From positions 17,447,741-17,511,740 of the forward strand of contig OX336348.1 of the NCBI GenBank assembly GCA_946902875.1: DNA of 64,000 nt. The letters are read 5' to 3'. This DNA comes from Nematopogon swammerdamellus (taxonomy: Eukaryota > Arthropoda > Insecta > Lepidoptera > Adelidae). A program made the translations under genes and the position numbers. Positions within the stretch are counted from its first letter, which is position 1; the number at the start of each line of letters is the position of its first letter. Under the pieces are notes generated by a model that worked only from the letters and a program-made list of their open reading frames with translations, ran no database searches and was not told the origin of the DNA. Shown piece by piece: positions 40,346-51,489 of the stretch.

Positions 40346-42829
40346 TTACACAATATCACTGTCTTCACTGTCAGGAGGCAGATTTCCACTTAGAAATTTG
40401 GTCATTATTTTTGTGGTTTCAATTGCAGCCTGTTGTTGGAGTATTTCTAATTTTATGCCAGCGTCTAAATTTTTTATGTGTTTCTCTGTTGATTTATTTA
40501 TAATTCCTGTAGTGCCTATAACTATTGGGACGATTTCGGCTCTTGTATTCCATAATTTTTGGATCTCAATTTTTAATGCGTAATATTTTGAAAGTTTTTC
40601 ATTTTCCTTCCTAGTGAGGTTATAGTCGGATGGCACTGTGACATCGATAAGGTAAGTTCTGTTTTCATTTTTGTCTACATATATGAGGTCTGGTCGGTTG
40701 TTAGGTAACGCATAATCAGTGGTGACAGCAATTTCCCATATTAGTTTAAATTCTTCATTTTCCACCACATGTGGTTCATTTAACGGGCATTTCCACCAAA
40801 ATTTTGTTGTTTCGGACTTGTGTTTCTTGAGTAAATTCCAATAAACGTATTTGACTAGTTGATTATGTCTCTTTAGATATAGTGGCTGTACTAATATTTT
40901 ACATCCTGAGATGATATGCCTGACTGTTTCATCCTTTTCGTGACATAATCGGCATCGTCCATCTGTATCAAGTTTTAAAATATCTCGTTCAAACTGTTTT
41001 GTTCTGACCGATTGTTCTTGTATTACAAAAATTTTAGATTCCATTTGGGGAGTAGTAGGTTGTTTTTTTTGCCAAGAGAAAGATTTTTCAGTATCCGTAT
41101 TTGGGTGCATTAGTACCTCTCTCACAATTTGACCATGTAGTGGCTTTTCTTTCCAATTTTCTTTGGACTGTTCAGTCTGTTTTTTGTGGATTAAGATTTC
41201 ATCTTCCGTGGGTTGTTCGATATTAAGTTTTTGTCTAAATTTTTTACCTTGTGATATTATGCTATATAGGCCTTTTTCCTTATCATGATCAACAATTACT
41301 TTTAGGACATTGTCATTTTTGTCATCTAGATATTATTCCATTTTAATAGTTAATTTGATATATAGATTTTCTATGTTTAGTAGGCTTCTTTCTCCTTCAT
41401 TGACTGGTAGATATAGTCTTTCTGTGTTAGATTTTTGTTGGTGCATGTTATATATGTTTAGGAGTTTCCTTGTTTTTCTGTCAATTTTTTTAATGTCATC
41501 CATAGTATAATTTATTACATTGAAAGTATATATAAGAACCGGTGTTGCGTATGTATTTATGGCCTTTATAATATTTCTTGAGTTTAATGTAGATTGAATG
41601 ATTTTTCTTACTCTTCTTATGTATTCATTTTTCTTTTCTTCTATTATTTGTTTGTGGTTGATTTCCCCATTTTCATCAATGCCAAGGTATTTGTATTTTT
41701 TGTTATTTAAGGCTTCGAATTTGTTTCCATCAAGCAGTATATGGTCTTCACCTTCAGCGTTTATTCTTTTACTACCTTTTATTTCTAGTACTTTACATTT
41801 TTCTAAGCCAAATTCCATTCCAATTTGTTTGGAGTATATTTCTACGGTATCTATTAGATTTGATAGCTGATATTTATTTGCAGCGTATAGTTTTATGTCA
41901 TCCATGTAGAGGAGGTGATTAATTATTTGGCCACTTCTTAAAATATATCCGGTTTTTTCATATTCACTAAGTAATTTTGATAATGGATTAAGACATAGAC
42001 AAAAAAGTAAAGGGGACAGAGAATCTCCTTGAAATATTCCTCGTTTTATAATTATTGGCTTTGTTGTAATTCTTGAGTCAGTGCTTATTGTATTCATAAT
42101 CACTTGCCATGTTTTCATAACTTTTGATATACAATTTGTAATTACGTTAGGGCATTTATATATTTTGAGGATGAGAATAATCCATTCATGTGGTACCGAA
42201 TCATATGCTTTTTTGTAATCTATCCACGCCATGTTTAAGTTTTTCTTGTATGTGTTTGTATCTTCTAAGATAGATTTATTGACAATTAAATGGTCTCTGC
42301 AACCTCTCGCGCCCCATTTACAACCTCTTTGGTAAGGAGTCATTATATCATTGGCATTACAATGTTTGTATATTTCTACATATAGGATATATGTAAATAA
42401 TTTGTAAGTGGTTGGTAAGCATGCGATCGGCCTCCAATTTTTTGGATCATTTGTATTCGGATTTTTTGGGATTAAAGTGACCACACCTGTTGTAAGCCAC
42501 GGTTCTATCTGTTCTTCGTCATTAAGAATTTTGTTAAAGTAATGCAGTATGTATGGATGTGCACTGGTAAAATATTTGAGGTAATAGTTTTGTAATTTGT
42601 CTATTCCGGGGGTCTTCCAGTTTTTTAGATTTCTTATTGCATCTTTGAATGCTATATCATTTATTGCATTAAAATTGTTATTCTGGATTATTGGTATTTT
42701 ATCTGCAATTGTTTGTATCATAATATTCGACTTATCAATGTCAACAGGCTGACTGTAAATGTTTGACCAAAATTCTTCTATTTCGTTCTTTGTTGGAATT
42801 TCTTTTGGAGTTATATTTTTTTCAAACAT
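40346..42829 (-). pseudogene. RLE-element RT and endonuclease, one nonsense codon
   Basis: RT blocks: NWKTPGIDKLQNYYLKYF, NWRPIACLPTTYKLF, WIDYKKAYDSVPHEW, RGIFQGDSLSPLLFCLCLNP and catalytic LLYMDDIKLY. The CCHC finger reads CRLCHEKDETVRHIISGC. The restriction-like endonuclease follows with RPDLIYVD and YLIDVTVPSDY (the PD...D pattern). A single TAA at 41333-41335 interrupts an otherwise open frame of about 825 codons. It would nick DNA and prime reverse transcription at the cut; with the stop it is presumed dead. Confidence 0.88.
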
Positions 42830-42848
42830 TTTCCTGTAGAATTTTCGT

Positions 42849-43181
42849 TCATTTTTGTTTGAATAGCATGTTTTTAGCTATAATTCTTCTCGCTTGAGTC
42901 GATAACGTTGTCCCGGTGAATCTTTTACTCTTTTCGTTGTTTGCATTCCTTTCTACAAATAATTTTTCTAGATGTGCTAAGTATCCAGTTCCTTGTGATC
43001 TTGTTTTATAGTAACAGTACATAAGTTCGATCATTTCATCTTTTGACCATATTCGCCTTCGATCTTCAAGCATATTACAATTAGGTCTATTATTCCCACA
43101 TGTACCGGCAGCATTAGTTGGAATACTCCTTTGCTGCAAGGTATCATCGGTAGTCGTCAGTAGTTCAGTGTGCGAATTCAT
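42849..43181 (-). pseudogene. Myb-like N-terminal part of the RLE element
   Basis: 110 codons with RRRIWSKDEMIELMYCYYKT, GYLAHLEKLFVERN and a TLSTQARRI helix, consistent with a Myb/SANT-like DNA-binding domain that precedes RT in R2-type proteins and helps choose the target. It lies one frame away from the RT frame, with the shift between 42829 and 42849, so a single protein is no longer made. Confidence 0.65.
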
Positions 43182-43628
43182 TTTTTATCTTTTCCAATCA
43201 ATGGTAACTTATAATTTTAATTATGAAGAATAAAAGAAAAGCTTATCTGTGTTTTTGATGTCATTGGTTGATGTTGACATTCAAATTGACATTTTAAATT
43301 TACCACTTCAACGTTTTCGTCTTCTGAAATTCAGTGGTTTTTCAATGGAATTATGATCTCGTTTCAGATTTGTGTAAAGAAAAGTGGCACCTTTATTCTC
43401 GTATGTGTTTTCCTGCAGTTGCTACTTTTTTTCCATCGGTTCCAAATTCTTCGCTTCGAATTTTCTTTCCTTGATATCTTCAAAAATATACACTAAAAAA
43501 CTGAAATGTATTACTTCTCAAATGTAAAATTCTCTAAGCTATAATTCTTATACACAATATCGGTAAAAATCTTACAGAAATTAATTATTTTAAAATGTTT
43601 CGAAATTTCACACACCGATTTGTTTGAC

Positions 43629-43630
<2 letters not shown>
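43182..43630. other. spacer between the two RLE elements
   Basis: AT-rich, without domains. It holds the 5' flank of the minus-strand copy and ends at a (TA)n tract. No inverted continuation of either element is apparent, so the head-to-head layout is from separate insertions or rearrangement and not a simple foldback. Confidence 0.5.

Positions 43631-43683
<53 letters not shown>
43631..43683. repeat. (TA)n microsatellite
   Basis: About 26 TA units directly abutting the truncated start of the plus-strand RLE element; the Ile/Tyr repeats in that frame come from it. Confidence 0.95.
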
Positions 43684-43689
<6 letters not shown>

Positions 43690-43690
<1 letters not shown>

Positions 43691-46200
43691 AGAATTGGCT
43701 ACAAAATATTGAAGATGAAATAAATATTCAGGCGCAGTCGCACTTTGAAAAAATTAATGAATTACAATTTATGGACAGTGTAAAACAAATAAAGAACTGG
43801 AAATCTCCTGGAATAGACAAATTGCATAATTACTATCTTAAGTATTTTACTACAGCACATCCTTACATTTTAAACAGCTTCAACAAAATTCTTAGCAATG
43901 ACGAAGAAATTGATTCATGGTTTGTAACTGGTTTAGTTACATTGATCCCGAAAAACACAGATAGCAAATACGCGAAAAATTTGCGACCTATTGCATGCTT
44001 ACCAACCATGTATAAATTATTAACTTCAATTCTATATGAAGAATTATATAAACATTGTCAGAAAAATGATATAATGGCGCCACATCAACGAGGCTGCAGA
44101 AAACGGTCTCGAGGATGCAAAGATCATCTGATACTCAATAAAACAATTCTAGAAGATGCTCAACAAAATAAGAAAAATTTAAATATGACCTGGATAGACT
44201 ACAAAAAAGCATATGATTCAGTTCCACATGAGTGGATCTTACATATCCTGAAAATTTATAAATGTCCAGAAAATATAATCAATCTCATAATCAAAGTCAT
44301 GAGAAAATGGCAAGTCCTTATAACAGCGTCGAGTGCGAAATGTACAATTAACACAAAACCAATAAAAATCAACAGAGGCATCTACCAAGGGGACTCCCTT
44401 TCTCCATTAATATTTTGCCTCTGCCTCAATCCCTTATCTTCCATGCTGAACAAATACAATAGGACCGGATACAAACTAAAGAATGGGCAAATATTTAATC
44501 ACCTAATGTATATGGATGATATTAAATTGTATGCAAAAAACAAATACGAGATGGCGACACTGATTGATACAGTTGAAATATTTACAAGAAATATTGGAAT
44601 GGAGTTTGGGCTAGATAAATGCAACGTATTAGAATTGAAATGCGGAAAGAGAACAAACATCGCTGGAGAGGAACACATACTGTTAGACGGAAATAAATTC
44701 TTACCCTTGGAAGATGGAAAGAAATACAAATATTTGGGAATTTGTGAAAATGGAGAAATTGACCACAATCAAGTCAAAGAAGACAAAGCAAATTTATATT
44801 TTAAAAGGACAAGAAGAATTCTAAAATCTAAACTAAACGCCAGAAATATTATTAAAGCAATTAACAGCTATGCTGCTCCAGTTTTATTATACACATTTAA
44901 TGTTATCAATTATAACGTCAGTGAGCTGAAGAAAATTGATGTTAAAACCAGAAAGCTTTTCAATATTTACCAAGCACACCAACAAAAGTCTGACGTGCAA
45001 CGATTATATCTACCAGTTCACGAGGGAGGACGGGGACTACTCAATATGGAAGATTTGTATAAACGTATTACTATTAAATTTGAAATGTACATAAAAATAG
45101 GATGTGACTGCATTATGGAGACCATAAAGTCACATGACAATAGAAAGACCATTCATAGCATACAAAAAGAAGGTGAAACATTTAGAGCTGACTTGAATCT
45201 TTCGGATCCTACTGAAGATGAAAATATAATACTTAAATACCAAATACTTATCAATACAGAAAAGTGGAAGATGAAGCCCATTCACGGTCAGATATTCAAC
45301 CAAATCCTGGCGCATACTAATACTGACTATCAGAAATCATTTACATGGCTTAAACAAAATCCAACGACCCCCAAATTATAATCCCAGATTTTTGCAATAC
45401 AAGACCAGGCAATTATCACAAAACAGTTTGAAAGAGATGTACTCAAACGAGAGGTCGACGGTAAATGTCGCTTGTGCAGTGAACGTGACGAAACCGTAAT
45501 GCACATTATATCAGGTTGTAAAATTTTGGTACAACCTCTTTATGTTAAAAGGCACAACAATCTCGTAAAATATGTGTATTGGTGCCTGAGAAAGAAACAT
45601 CAATTTCAAACAACCAAATTTTGGTGGCAATGCCCCTTAAATGAACCACATGTAATTGAAAACGAGTCTAGCAAAATTATCTGGGAACTACCAGTAACTA
45701 CCGACCTTGCAATACCGAACAATAGACCAGATTTGATATATATAGATACATTGAAAAATAAAACCTATCTCATTGATGTAACCGTGCCCTCAGATTACAA
45801 CATTATGAAAAAGGAAGCAGAAAAATTATCAAAATACTATGCCCTCAAAATTGAAGTGGAAAGACTGTGGAGCACAACGTGCAAAATTATTCCTATTGTT
45901 ATTGGTACCACCGGAATTATTTCAAAAACTGCACAAAAATATATAGATATTTTAAAGGCCGATATAAAGATGGAAATTTTACAGAAGCAGGCGGCTATAC
46001 ATAGCACAAAAATTATGTCGAAATTTATGAGTGGATATTTGGAAGAACTAAATCAAACAGAAAATCAATAGACCAGAGCTCCAAAATACTTATGTATAAC
46101 ATCTTAATGTACACCTTGTTCTTTTTCCTGGGAGGACCCTGGGCGGGAACAAGTCGGACTGTTGGCACTAAGATGCCGGAAACTCCAAAAATTGGATGAA
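43690..46200 (+). mobile_element. R2-like (RLE) non-LTR element, plus-strand copy
   Basis: A diverged relative (roughly two thirds identical in protein) of the minus-strand element. It lacks the Myb part, replaced by the TA tract, which suggests 5' truncation or microsatellite expansion. The 3' untranslated part (46072-46200) keeps the GGGAGGACCCTGGGCGGGAA phrase, similar to the corresponding part of the other copy, and ends in a TA-rich tail. Confidence 0.8.
43696..46071 (+). pseudogene. RLE-element RT and endonuclease, one nonsense codon
   Basis: RT blocks NWKSPGIDKLHNYYLKYF, LRPIACLPTMYKLL, WIDYKKAYDSVPHEW, RGIYQGDSLSPLIFCLCLNP and LMYMDDIKLY. The zinc finger is CRLCSERDETVMHIISGC and the endonuclease block RPDLIYIDTLKNKTYLIDV. 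An in-frame TAA at 45379-45381 falls just before the zinc-finger region, and the same frame continues to 46071. The N-terminus is absent. The stop is at a different place from that of the minus-strand copy. Confidence 0.88.
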
Positions 46201-46670
46201 GAAAGTTACCTATAATATATATATATAACAAATACAAATTCATATACCTACATATAGTGTCACACGTGTGTACATATACATATTAGGAAAGAGAAAAAAA
46301 AAAAAGAGAGGGAATGGGAAGAAGTGCCTAGTGCCTGATCTGTGGTGATCTGCCATTCTTTGACGGTCGCCGACAAATGGACCTAGCAACAGCAATTCGA
46401 TATTTGTGATGTGAAGATATTCATGAAAGTGAGGGTACTCAGAGAGTTGTTAAATTTCATGTATAAATGACGGTTTAGTGTTGTGTTTATTAATGTGCAT
46501 AGACGACTTTTTGTGCTAGTAGATAGTTTAACAAACATTCATTTTAGTAATGTATAAATCTTTGTATAAACAATGTAACTATCATCAATCATCAATCATC
46601 AATACTTACTACTAATAATAAATCTGTAAGGGGTGGTCATGGAGTAAGTTACTTTGTTTTAGGAATTATT
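46201..46670. other. unassigned spacer
   Basis: A TA tract, an A-rich run near 46290 and AT-rich DNA with a triplicated ATCATCA phrase (46571-46601). No gene recognised. Confidence 0.4.
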
Positions 46671-46892
46671 GAGTTTGTAGTCTCTATGTATGATACTAAA
46701 GCTAAATTGACGATTTTTAGAAATCTTTTCTGTATGTATGTATGTATGTATGTATGTTCCGCCATAACTCTTAAACCGATCATCCGAATTCGATGAAACT
46801 TTGTACAAGCACATTTAACTATACGGGACACAGGATAGGCTACATAAAATTCAGTTCCGGTTACGCTAAGATGTGGCTCCCATACAAACCGA
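46671..46892 (+). repeat. dispersed repeat C, copy 2
   Basis: Close copy of 9936-10155, with an added (TATG)n run near 46735-46757. The shared part ends at TGGCTCCCATACAAACCG, followed by a GC-rich stretch not shared with copy 1. Confidence 0.65.
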
Positions 46893-47162
46893 ATCGAAAT
46901 AAAGGCGGCGCGGCGCGGCGGGGGTGGTTTGTAGCGGCTAGATGGCGGAGGCTTGCGGCGGCGGCGCCGGAGGCGCGGGCGCGGCGCGGGGTGCGGCCTG
47001 GCGGAGCGCGGTGTGTGTATGCATTGTCTCGAGCAGAGTTTTTTATTTAATTCGATTCATAATGGTTTACTTCGATAGGTATATATTTGATTAATTTAGG
47101 GTGCAAATCTATGTAAAGGTGTTGTTGCAAGTCGATGTTAGCGGATATTTACTTAACTGGAC
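46893..47162. other. GC-rich stretch then spacer
   Basis: 46905-47020 is very GC- and CpG-rich (GCGGCGGCGCCGGAGGCGCG). The rest is AT-rich. The short frame at 46793-47050 is not convincing as a gene. Confidence 0.35.
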
Positions 47163-47221
47163 CAGCCACATAGACGGCCAACCACATTACCCTCCTTTTT
47201 GGCTCTGCCATAGTCGGGTAG
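47163..47221 (-). repeat. block A terminal fragment
   Basis: Only the first ~60 bp of block A, on the minus strand, ending CCATAGTCGGGT, directly abutting a plus-strand block B. Confidence 0.8.
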
Positions 47222-47575
47222 AAAACTGTAACCCGACTATGGAAAAAAGTAACTATAATTAAAAAAACTAAAAAAAGTCTCAAAACCTTTACCATAAATA
47301 AAATAAACTAAAAAGTAAGAAACAAGATATTTGGGCGCCACGGCAGTGCTTCCCTTCGCACGTTGCTATCATCGTCTTATTGGGTAAGAGCAGTCTTTTG
47401 ATTTTCCTGTTTATTTAATTTTATTGAAGTCTTCTGGCAGTTTCACATTAATAACGTTATAATTAAATTGAAATGCCGTAGTCGTGCGTTGTCAGCTATA
47501 AAAAAAATTATGCTTGATTGACGCCATCTCGTTATTAATTTTGCGATCATGCTGAGGAAGTGGAAGAGAGGGAGT
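47222..47575 (+). repeat. block B, copy 2
   Basis: Starts CTGTAACCCGACTATGG and matches 38155-38490 closely. It pairs with the inverted block B at 47905-48270 to make a foldback of about 330-bp arms. Confidence 0.85.
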
Positions 47576-47904
47576 GAGGGAGTGATGGAGGGGAAGAGGG
47601 AATGAGGGAGGGAGGTAAAGATAATATTTTACCTCGACTCATACAACAGCAATCGGCCACAATAATATAATCCTATAACCTTTCATTTATTCATTAGAGT
47701 TACTCAGTAGTAGTAGGTAAATAACACATAATTCTGTGAAAATTTCAATTGTCTACCTATTACGGTTCCAAAGATACAGCAGTAGGACAGACAGACGGAC
47801 GGACAGACAGACAGACGGCGTAGGCTTAAATATAATATTAAATATAATCCGTACGGGATACGGAAACCTAAAGAAAAGTATTTTCGTATATTTAAAGTTA
47901 AGTA
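47576..47904. other. loop between inverted B blocks
   Basis: Purine-rich GGGAGTGAGGGAGTGATGG-type repeats (47570-47615), then AT-rich DNA and an (ACAG/ACGG)n tract near 47793-47816. No gene. Confidence 0.45.
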
Positions 47905-48988
47905 GATAATTTTTTTTTATAGCTGACAACGCACGACCACTTTAAATCAATTTAATTTCAAACACTTCAATTTAATTATAACGTTATAATGTGAAACTGC
48001 CAGAAGACTTCAATAAAACTAAATAAACAGGAAAATCAAAAGACTGCTCTTACCCAATAAGACGATGATAGCAACATCCGAAGGGAAGCACTGCCGTGGC
48101 GCCCAAATATCCTGTTTCTTACTTTTTAGTTTATTTTATTTATGGTAAAGGTTTTGAGACTTTTTTTAGTTTTTTTAATTATAGTTACTATTTTCCATAG
48201 TCGGGTTACAGTTTTTTAAACTTTATTTTTTATTTCATTCTTTTTAGTAATATTACATAAATAAAACTTCTCGAATAAGTAAGTAACTATGGGCGAGGCC
48301 GAAGGCCGAGCTGCGTTCAGGAAGACGAATAACCTTCTCGAAGACAGTAAGTAACTATGGGCGAGGCCGAAGGCTGAGCTGCGTTCAGGAAGACGATAAA
48401 CCTTCCCGAAGACAGTAAGTAACTATGGGCGAGGCCGAAGGCCGAGCTGCGTTTAGGAAGACGATAAACCTTCTCGAAGACAGTAAGTAACTATTTAAGT
48501 ATTTTACCTAACCTAACCTAACCTAACCTAACCTAACCTATCCTATAAGGTAAGAAGGGAATAATAAATATGGCAAAATAAATATCTGAATCTGAATCTG
48601 AAGGGACCTACAGTTTTACGTGCAATCCGAACCACGGTTGGGCTTATAATTTTTTATTTCATTCATTTTGGTTTAAACCATTAAGTGTCTTATATTTTTG
48701 AAATTGCCTTTAGAAGCTCTTGCCAATGATACCCCACTCGGTGGGGCTTGAAGAAAATATTTTTTTAAAGTGTGACAATATGGGGTCCCACGGCCGCCAT
48801 TTTTAATTTATGGAAAAATTTGGTACCCTATGACAAGGGGACCATCATAACAAATCGATTGACACCACGATCATCAAAATCGAATGAGTAGTTTAGCAGT
48901 TACGGTGGAACATCCGTACATACCCAGCCACATAGACTGCCAACCACATTACCCTCCTTTTTGGTTCTGCCATAGTCGGGTAAAAATT
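47905..48988 (-). mobile_element. composite element A-pentamer-minisatellite-B, copy 2
   Basis: Minus-strand reading: block A from 48988, the SINE segment with its 40-bp insert (48560-48640), a pentamer array made of CCTAA units (48507-48547), about three 68-bp units (48275-48495), then block B (48270-47905). The same architecture as 35833-38500 but with short arrays. Block A interrupts a gypsy relic: the gypsy RT frame is readable up to FLGMLNF at 48989 and stops at the element boundary. Confidence 0.82.
48507..48547 (-). repeat. interstitial (TTAGG)n tract
   Basis: About seven consecutive CCTAA units (TTAGG on the minus strand), the canonical insect telomere repeat. They occupy the position where the other copies have ATAGG/ATAGC pentamers. 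The flanking CCTATCCTATAAGG matches the ATAGG leader, so the array changed motif in place. Confidence 0.85.
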
Positions 48989-51165
48989 TAACATTCCCAA
49001 GAAGCGCCTTAATTCCTCAATGTTGGTCGGATTTGGGAATTCCTTAATCGCCGTTATTTTTTCGTATTGTGGTTTTATTCCTTCGGGAGTGACGTGGTAA
49101 CCTAAAAACTGTATTTCAGGCTTTCCGAACGTACATTTACTCAGGTTAATTGATATGCCAAATTCGTTGAAATTTTGAAAAACCTTTTCCAGGTGTAGTC
49201 GGTGTTCCTCGATGGTTGTGCTTGCAATAATTACTTCGTCGATATATTATGTGAATAGGAAATCGACTCCTTGCAAAACGCTGTGGTCCATGTATCTTTG
49301 GAAGGATTGGGCGGCACATCGAAGGCCAAACATCATCCTTGTAAACTCAAAATTTCCAAACGGAGTGGCGATTGCTGTCTTCTCAATATCTTCAGGTGCT
49401 ATGGGTATACAGTGACAAGCTCTTGTTATGTCTATTTTTGAAAAAAACCCCGCCAGTAGGTATTGAAAATCTCCTATTCTCGAAATCTGGTACCGGTCCG
49501 GCTTAGTGACTGCGTTTAGTGCGCGATAATCTCCATACGGACGAATGTCGAAACGCAATGTAATGGAGATGCCCACGGCGACTTAGATGGTCGGCAGATC
49601 CCCATCTGCGTCATGAGTTCGAATTATTTTTTAACTTTAGCGTACCTGTCGGGAGCCAAACGTCTGGCCAGTGCAAACACTGGAGGCCCTGATGTCTCTA
49701 TGTGATGTACGACGCCATGTTGCGACGTTTCCTTGAACGAAGCTGGCTTCGTGATGTCAGGATATTTCTCCAGAAGATCACGAAAAGCATGCTGTTCCTC
49801 TATCGTTGTCAGCGAACATACTTGCAATTTTCCAACTGTGCACACTGTATTTAGGCTTGTCACTTGGTCTATTAGTCTTTTGCCGCTTAGATCTACGAGT
49901 AACTTATAGTGTTTTAGCAAATCTGCTCCGATTATGGCTTGGTTAATGTATGCTATCAAAAAAGTCCATTTATACGGCGTACGTAAATTTAAATTTAGTA
50001 TTTAAGCTTTTACTCCAAAGGTGTTGATTACAGTACCGTTAGCTGCATATAGTTTATATTCACTACTTCTCCTGTCTGTCGATGTTACACTCGTCTCTGG
50101 TATCACCGAAACATTTGCACCCATGTCTATTAGATATCGCATACCTCTATCTCGATCATAAACGCTCAGGCAGTTACTGTCTATATGCGTGAGTACGTCC
50201 GCCGCCGTACTCACTACTTGGGGTTTTCCGAATTTCTTCCCCAGTTGCTCGGGTCTTCGCACCTCGTGGCTGCTTCGCGGACTCTCCAGTGATACCTCCA
50301 GTTTTCGGGCGTGCTTCGTTCCCGTCGACCCCATGAATTGGAGCGCGGGCGGTAACCTCGTCCCTCACACGCCTGCGCGCTCGGCCATCGACTCAACATT
50401 TATAGCGTCGCTATTTCTTTGCGCAATTCTGCCACCTGGTCGGCCAGGTCAACCGAGTCCGATAACTGCGCGCTCGCTGACGTGTCGACCGTTGCGATGG
50501 AATTAGGGGGGATGTGCTAGTATCTTGTCTGCCATTACCGCCAGGTCGTCTAAAGCCGCTTCCTTGGACACTGACAGTACGGCCCGGGCTGAAGCTGGCA
50601 GGTGCCCCATCCAAATAATTTTTAACGCGTCGTCGGGCACCTTTGCTTTGCCAGGTCCCGCATTCGATGCAGCAATTGTGTCGGCCTCTGGTCGCCGAGC
50701 TCGAGCCCGCTCAGAAGTTTGTGAAACTGCTGCGTTTGCGTTTCTTCATTACACGAGAGGAGTCGCGCCTTCAAGTTTTTTCGGTTTCGGGGGGGGGGGA
50801 CATTACTATGTCACTCACCAGTCGAATATCCTCCTGTTGTAGTATGCCTAGGAGCAAGTCGTACTTCTGCTTGTCCCCCAGTTTCTGAGCCGCGATGACC
50901 ACTCGAACTGTGCAAACCAGAGACTGGCGTCTTCTCTCCAGAACTTCGGAATGCGTGCCTGGAGGGAGAGGGCGGACATTCCGGACGCGGCATAGTGCTC
51001 ACTCCCTGTTTCCGGTGTCTGCGGGCCCCTTGTCGAAGCATCCAGCTGGTTGTGGCCGGGATGCGTCGATGGATGAAATATCTTGTTTTGCGTTTACACT
51101 AAATTCAATGGAGTCTGTACTTCCGTTTAAGTTCACTTTTTTATTTTTATTCACGGCACTGTGAC
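48989..51165 (-). pseudogene. Ty3/gypsy relic: gag, protease, RT
   Basis: Minus strand, from about 51165 down. Gag-like fragments (GSTDSIEFSVNAKQDIS; WMGHLPASARAVLSV; EAALDDLAVMADKIL) lie in several frames, without a clear zinc knuckle. The protease site at about 50130 reads RYLIDMGANVSVIP, where Met replaces the usual Thr/Ser of D-T-G. A linker follows (GADLLKHYKLLVDLSGKRLI). RT is at 49576-49000 ([56 protein letters not shown], then a stop and YIDEVIIAS). The catalytic YIDD is changed to YIDE. The rest of pol is lost where block A is inserted. Confidence 0.82.
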
Positions 51166-51435
51166 GAACACAGGGGGGTACCATTAAAATAAGTATGAAA
51201 TAATAAGAGAATAAACTTATTGGTAAAAACGAGATAGGTAGGTACAGCCATAAAGACGCGTGGCCCCGAACTAAGAGTGAATCCAGGCAACGTAGCGCCA
51301 CTGTGCGGGCCAAAGTGGCATTTACAGTGACCAAATACAGTATGGTTACTTACTGAATACTTCATACGAACCATAACGAACAGAGGGCGCTATTGAGACA
51401 TCCTAAGCAAGTGAAATGATAATAAAAGGGTCTCA
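51166..51435 (-). other. possible 5' LTR/leader of the gypsy relic
   Basis: Non-coding DNA directly upstream of the gag relic on the minus strand (contains GCGCCCTCTGTTCGTTATGG and AAATGCCACTTTGGCC). By position it could be the 5' LTR and leader; no second LTR is present for comparison. Confidence 0.3.
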
Positions 51436-51489
51436 AGTCAAATCCTATTTGACAGATGATAAAAGTTACTCATGTCAAGTTCTATTTGA
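51436..51489 (+). repeat. two stem-loops with paired stems
   Basis: GTCAAAT-CCT-ATTTGAC (51436-51452) and GTCAAGT-TCT-ATTTGAC (51473-51489). The second keeps all seven pairs through one G-U wobble. Confidence 0.7.

Larger units (their letters stand above)
40189..43181 (-). mobile_element. R2-like (RLE) non-LTR element, minus-strand copy
   Basis: Myb-like domain, RT, CCHC zinc finger and restriction-like endonuclease in one direction, about 3 kb. The 3' untranslated region (40216-40345) ends in a short TAGATAGGATAGG tract that merges with the pentanucleotide DNA at 40189-40212, suggesting targeted insertion into, or priming from, that simple repeat. The second copy (43693-46200) is head-to-head with it. 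It resembles R2/R4/Dong-type elements; exact clade not assigned. Confidence 0.8.

Noticed and set aside
40189..46200. The two RLE elements as arms of one inverted duplication
   Set aside because: They differ at about one third of amino acids, have different stops, and only one has the Myb part; an inverted duplication would be near identical.
35833..48988. One single 13-kb transposon bounded by inverted block A ends
   Set aside because: Both A copies are followed by the same internal order (arrays then B), so each is better explained as a separate element copy; no matching target duplication at the outer sides was found.
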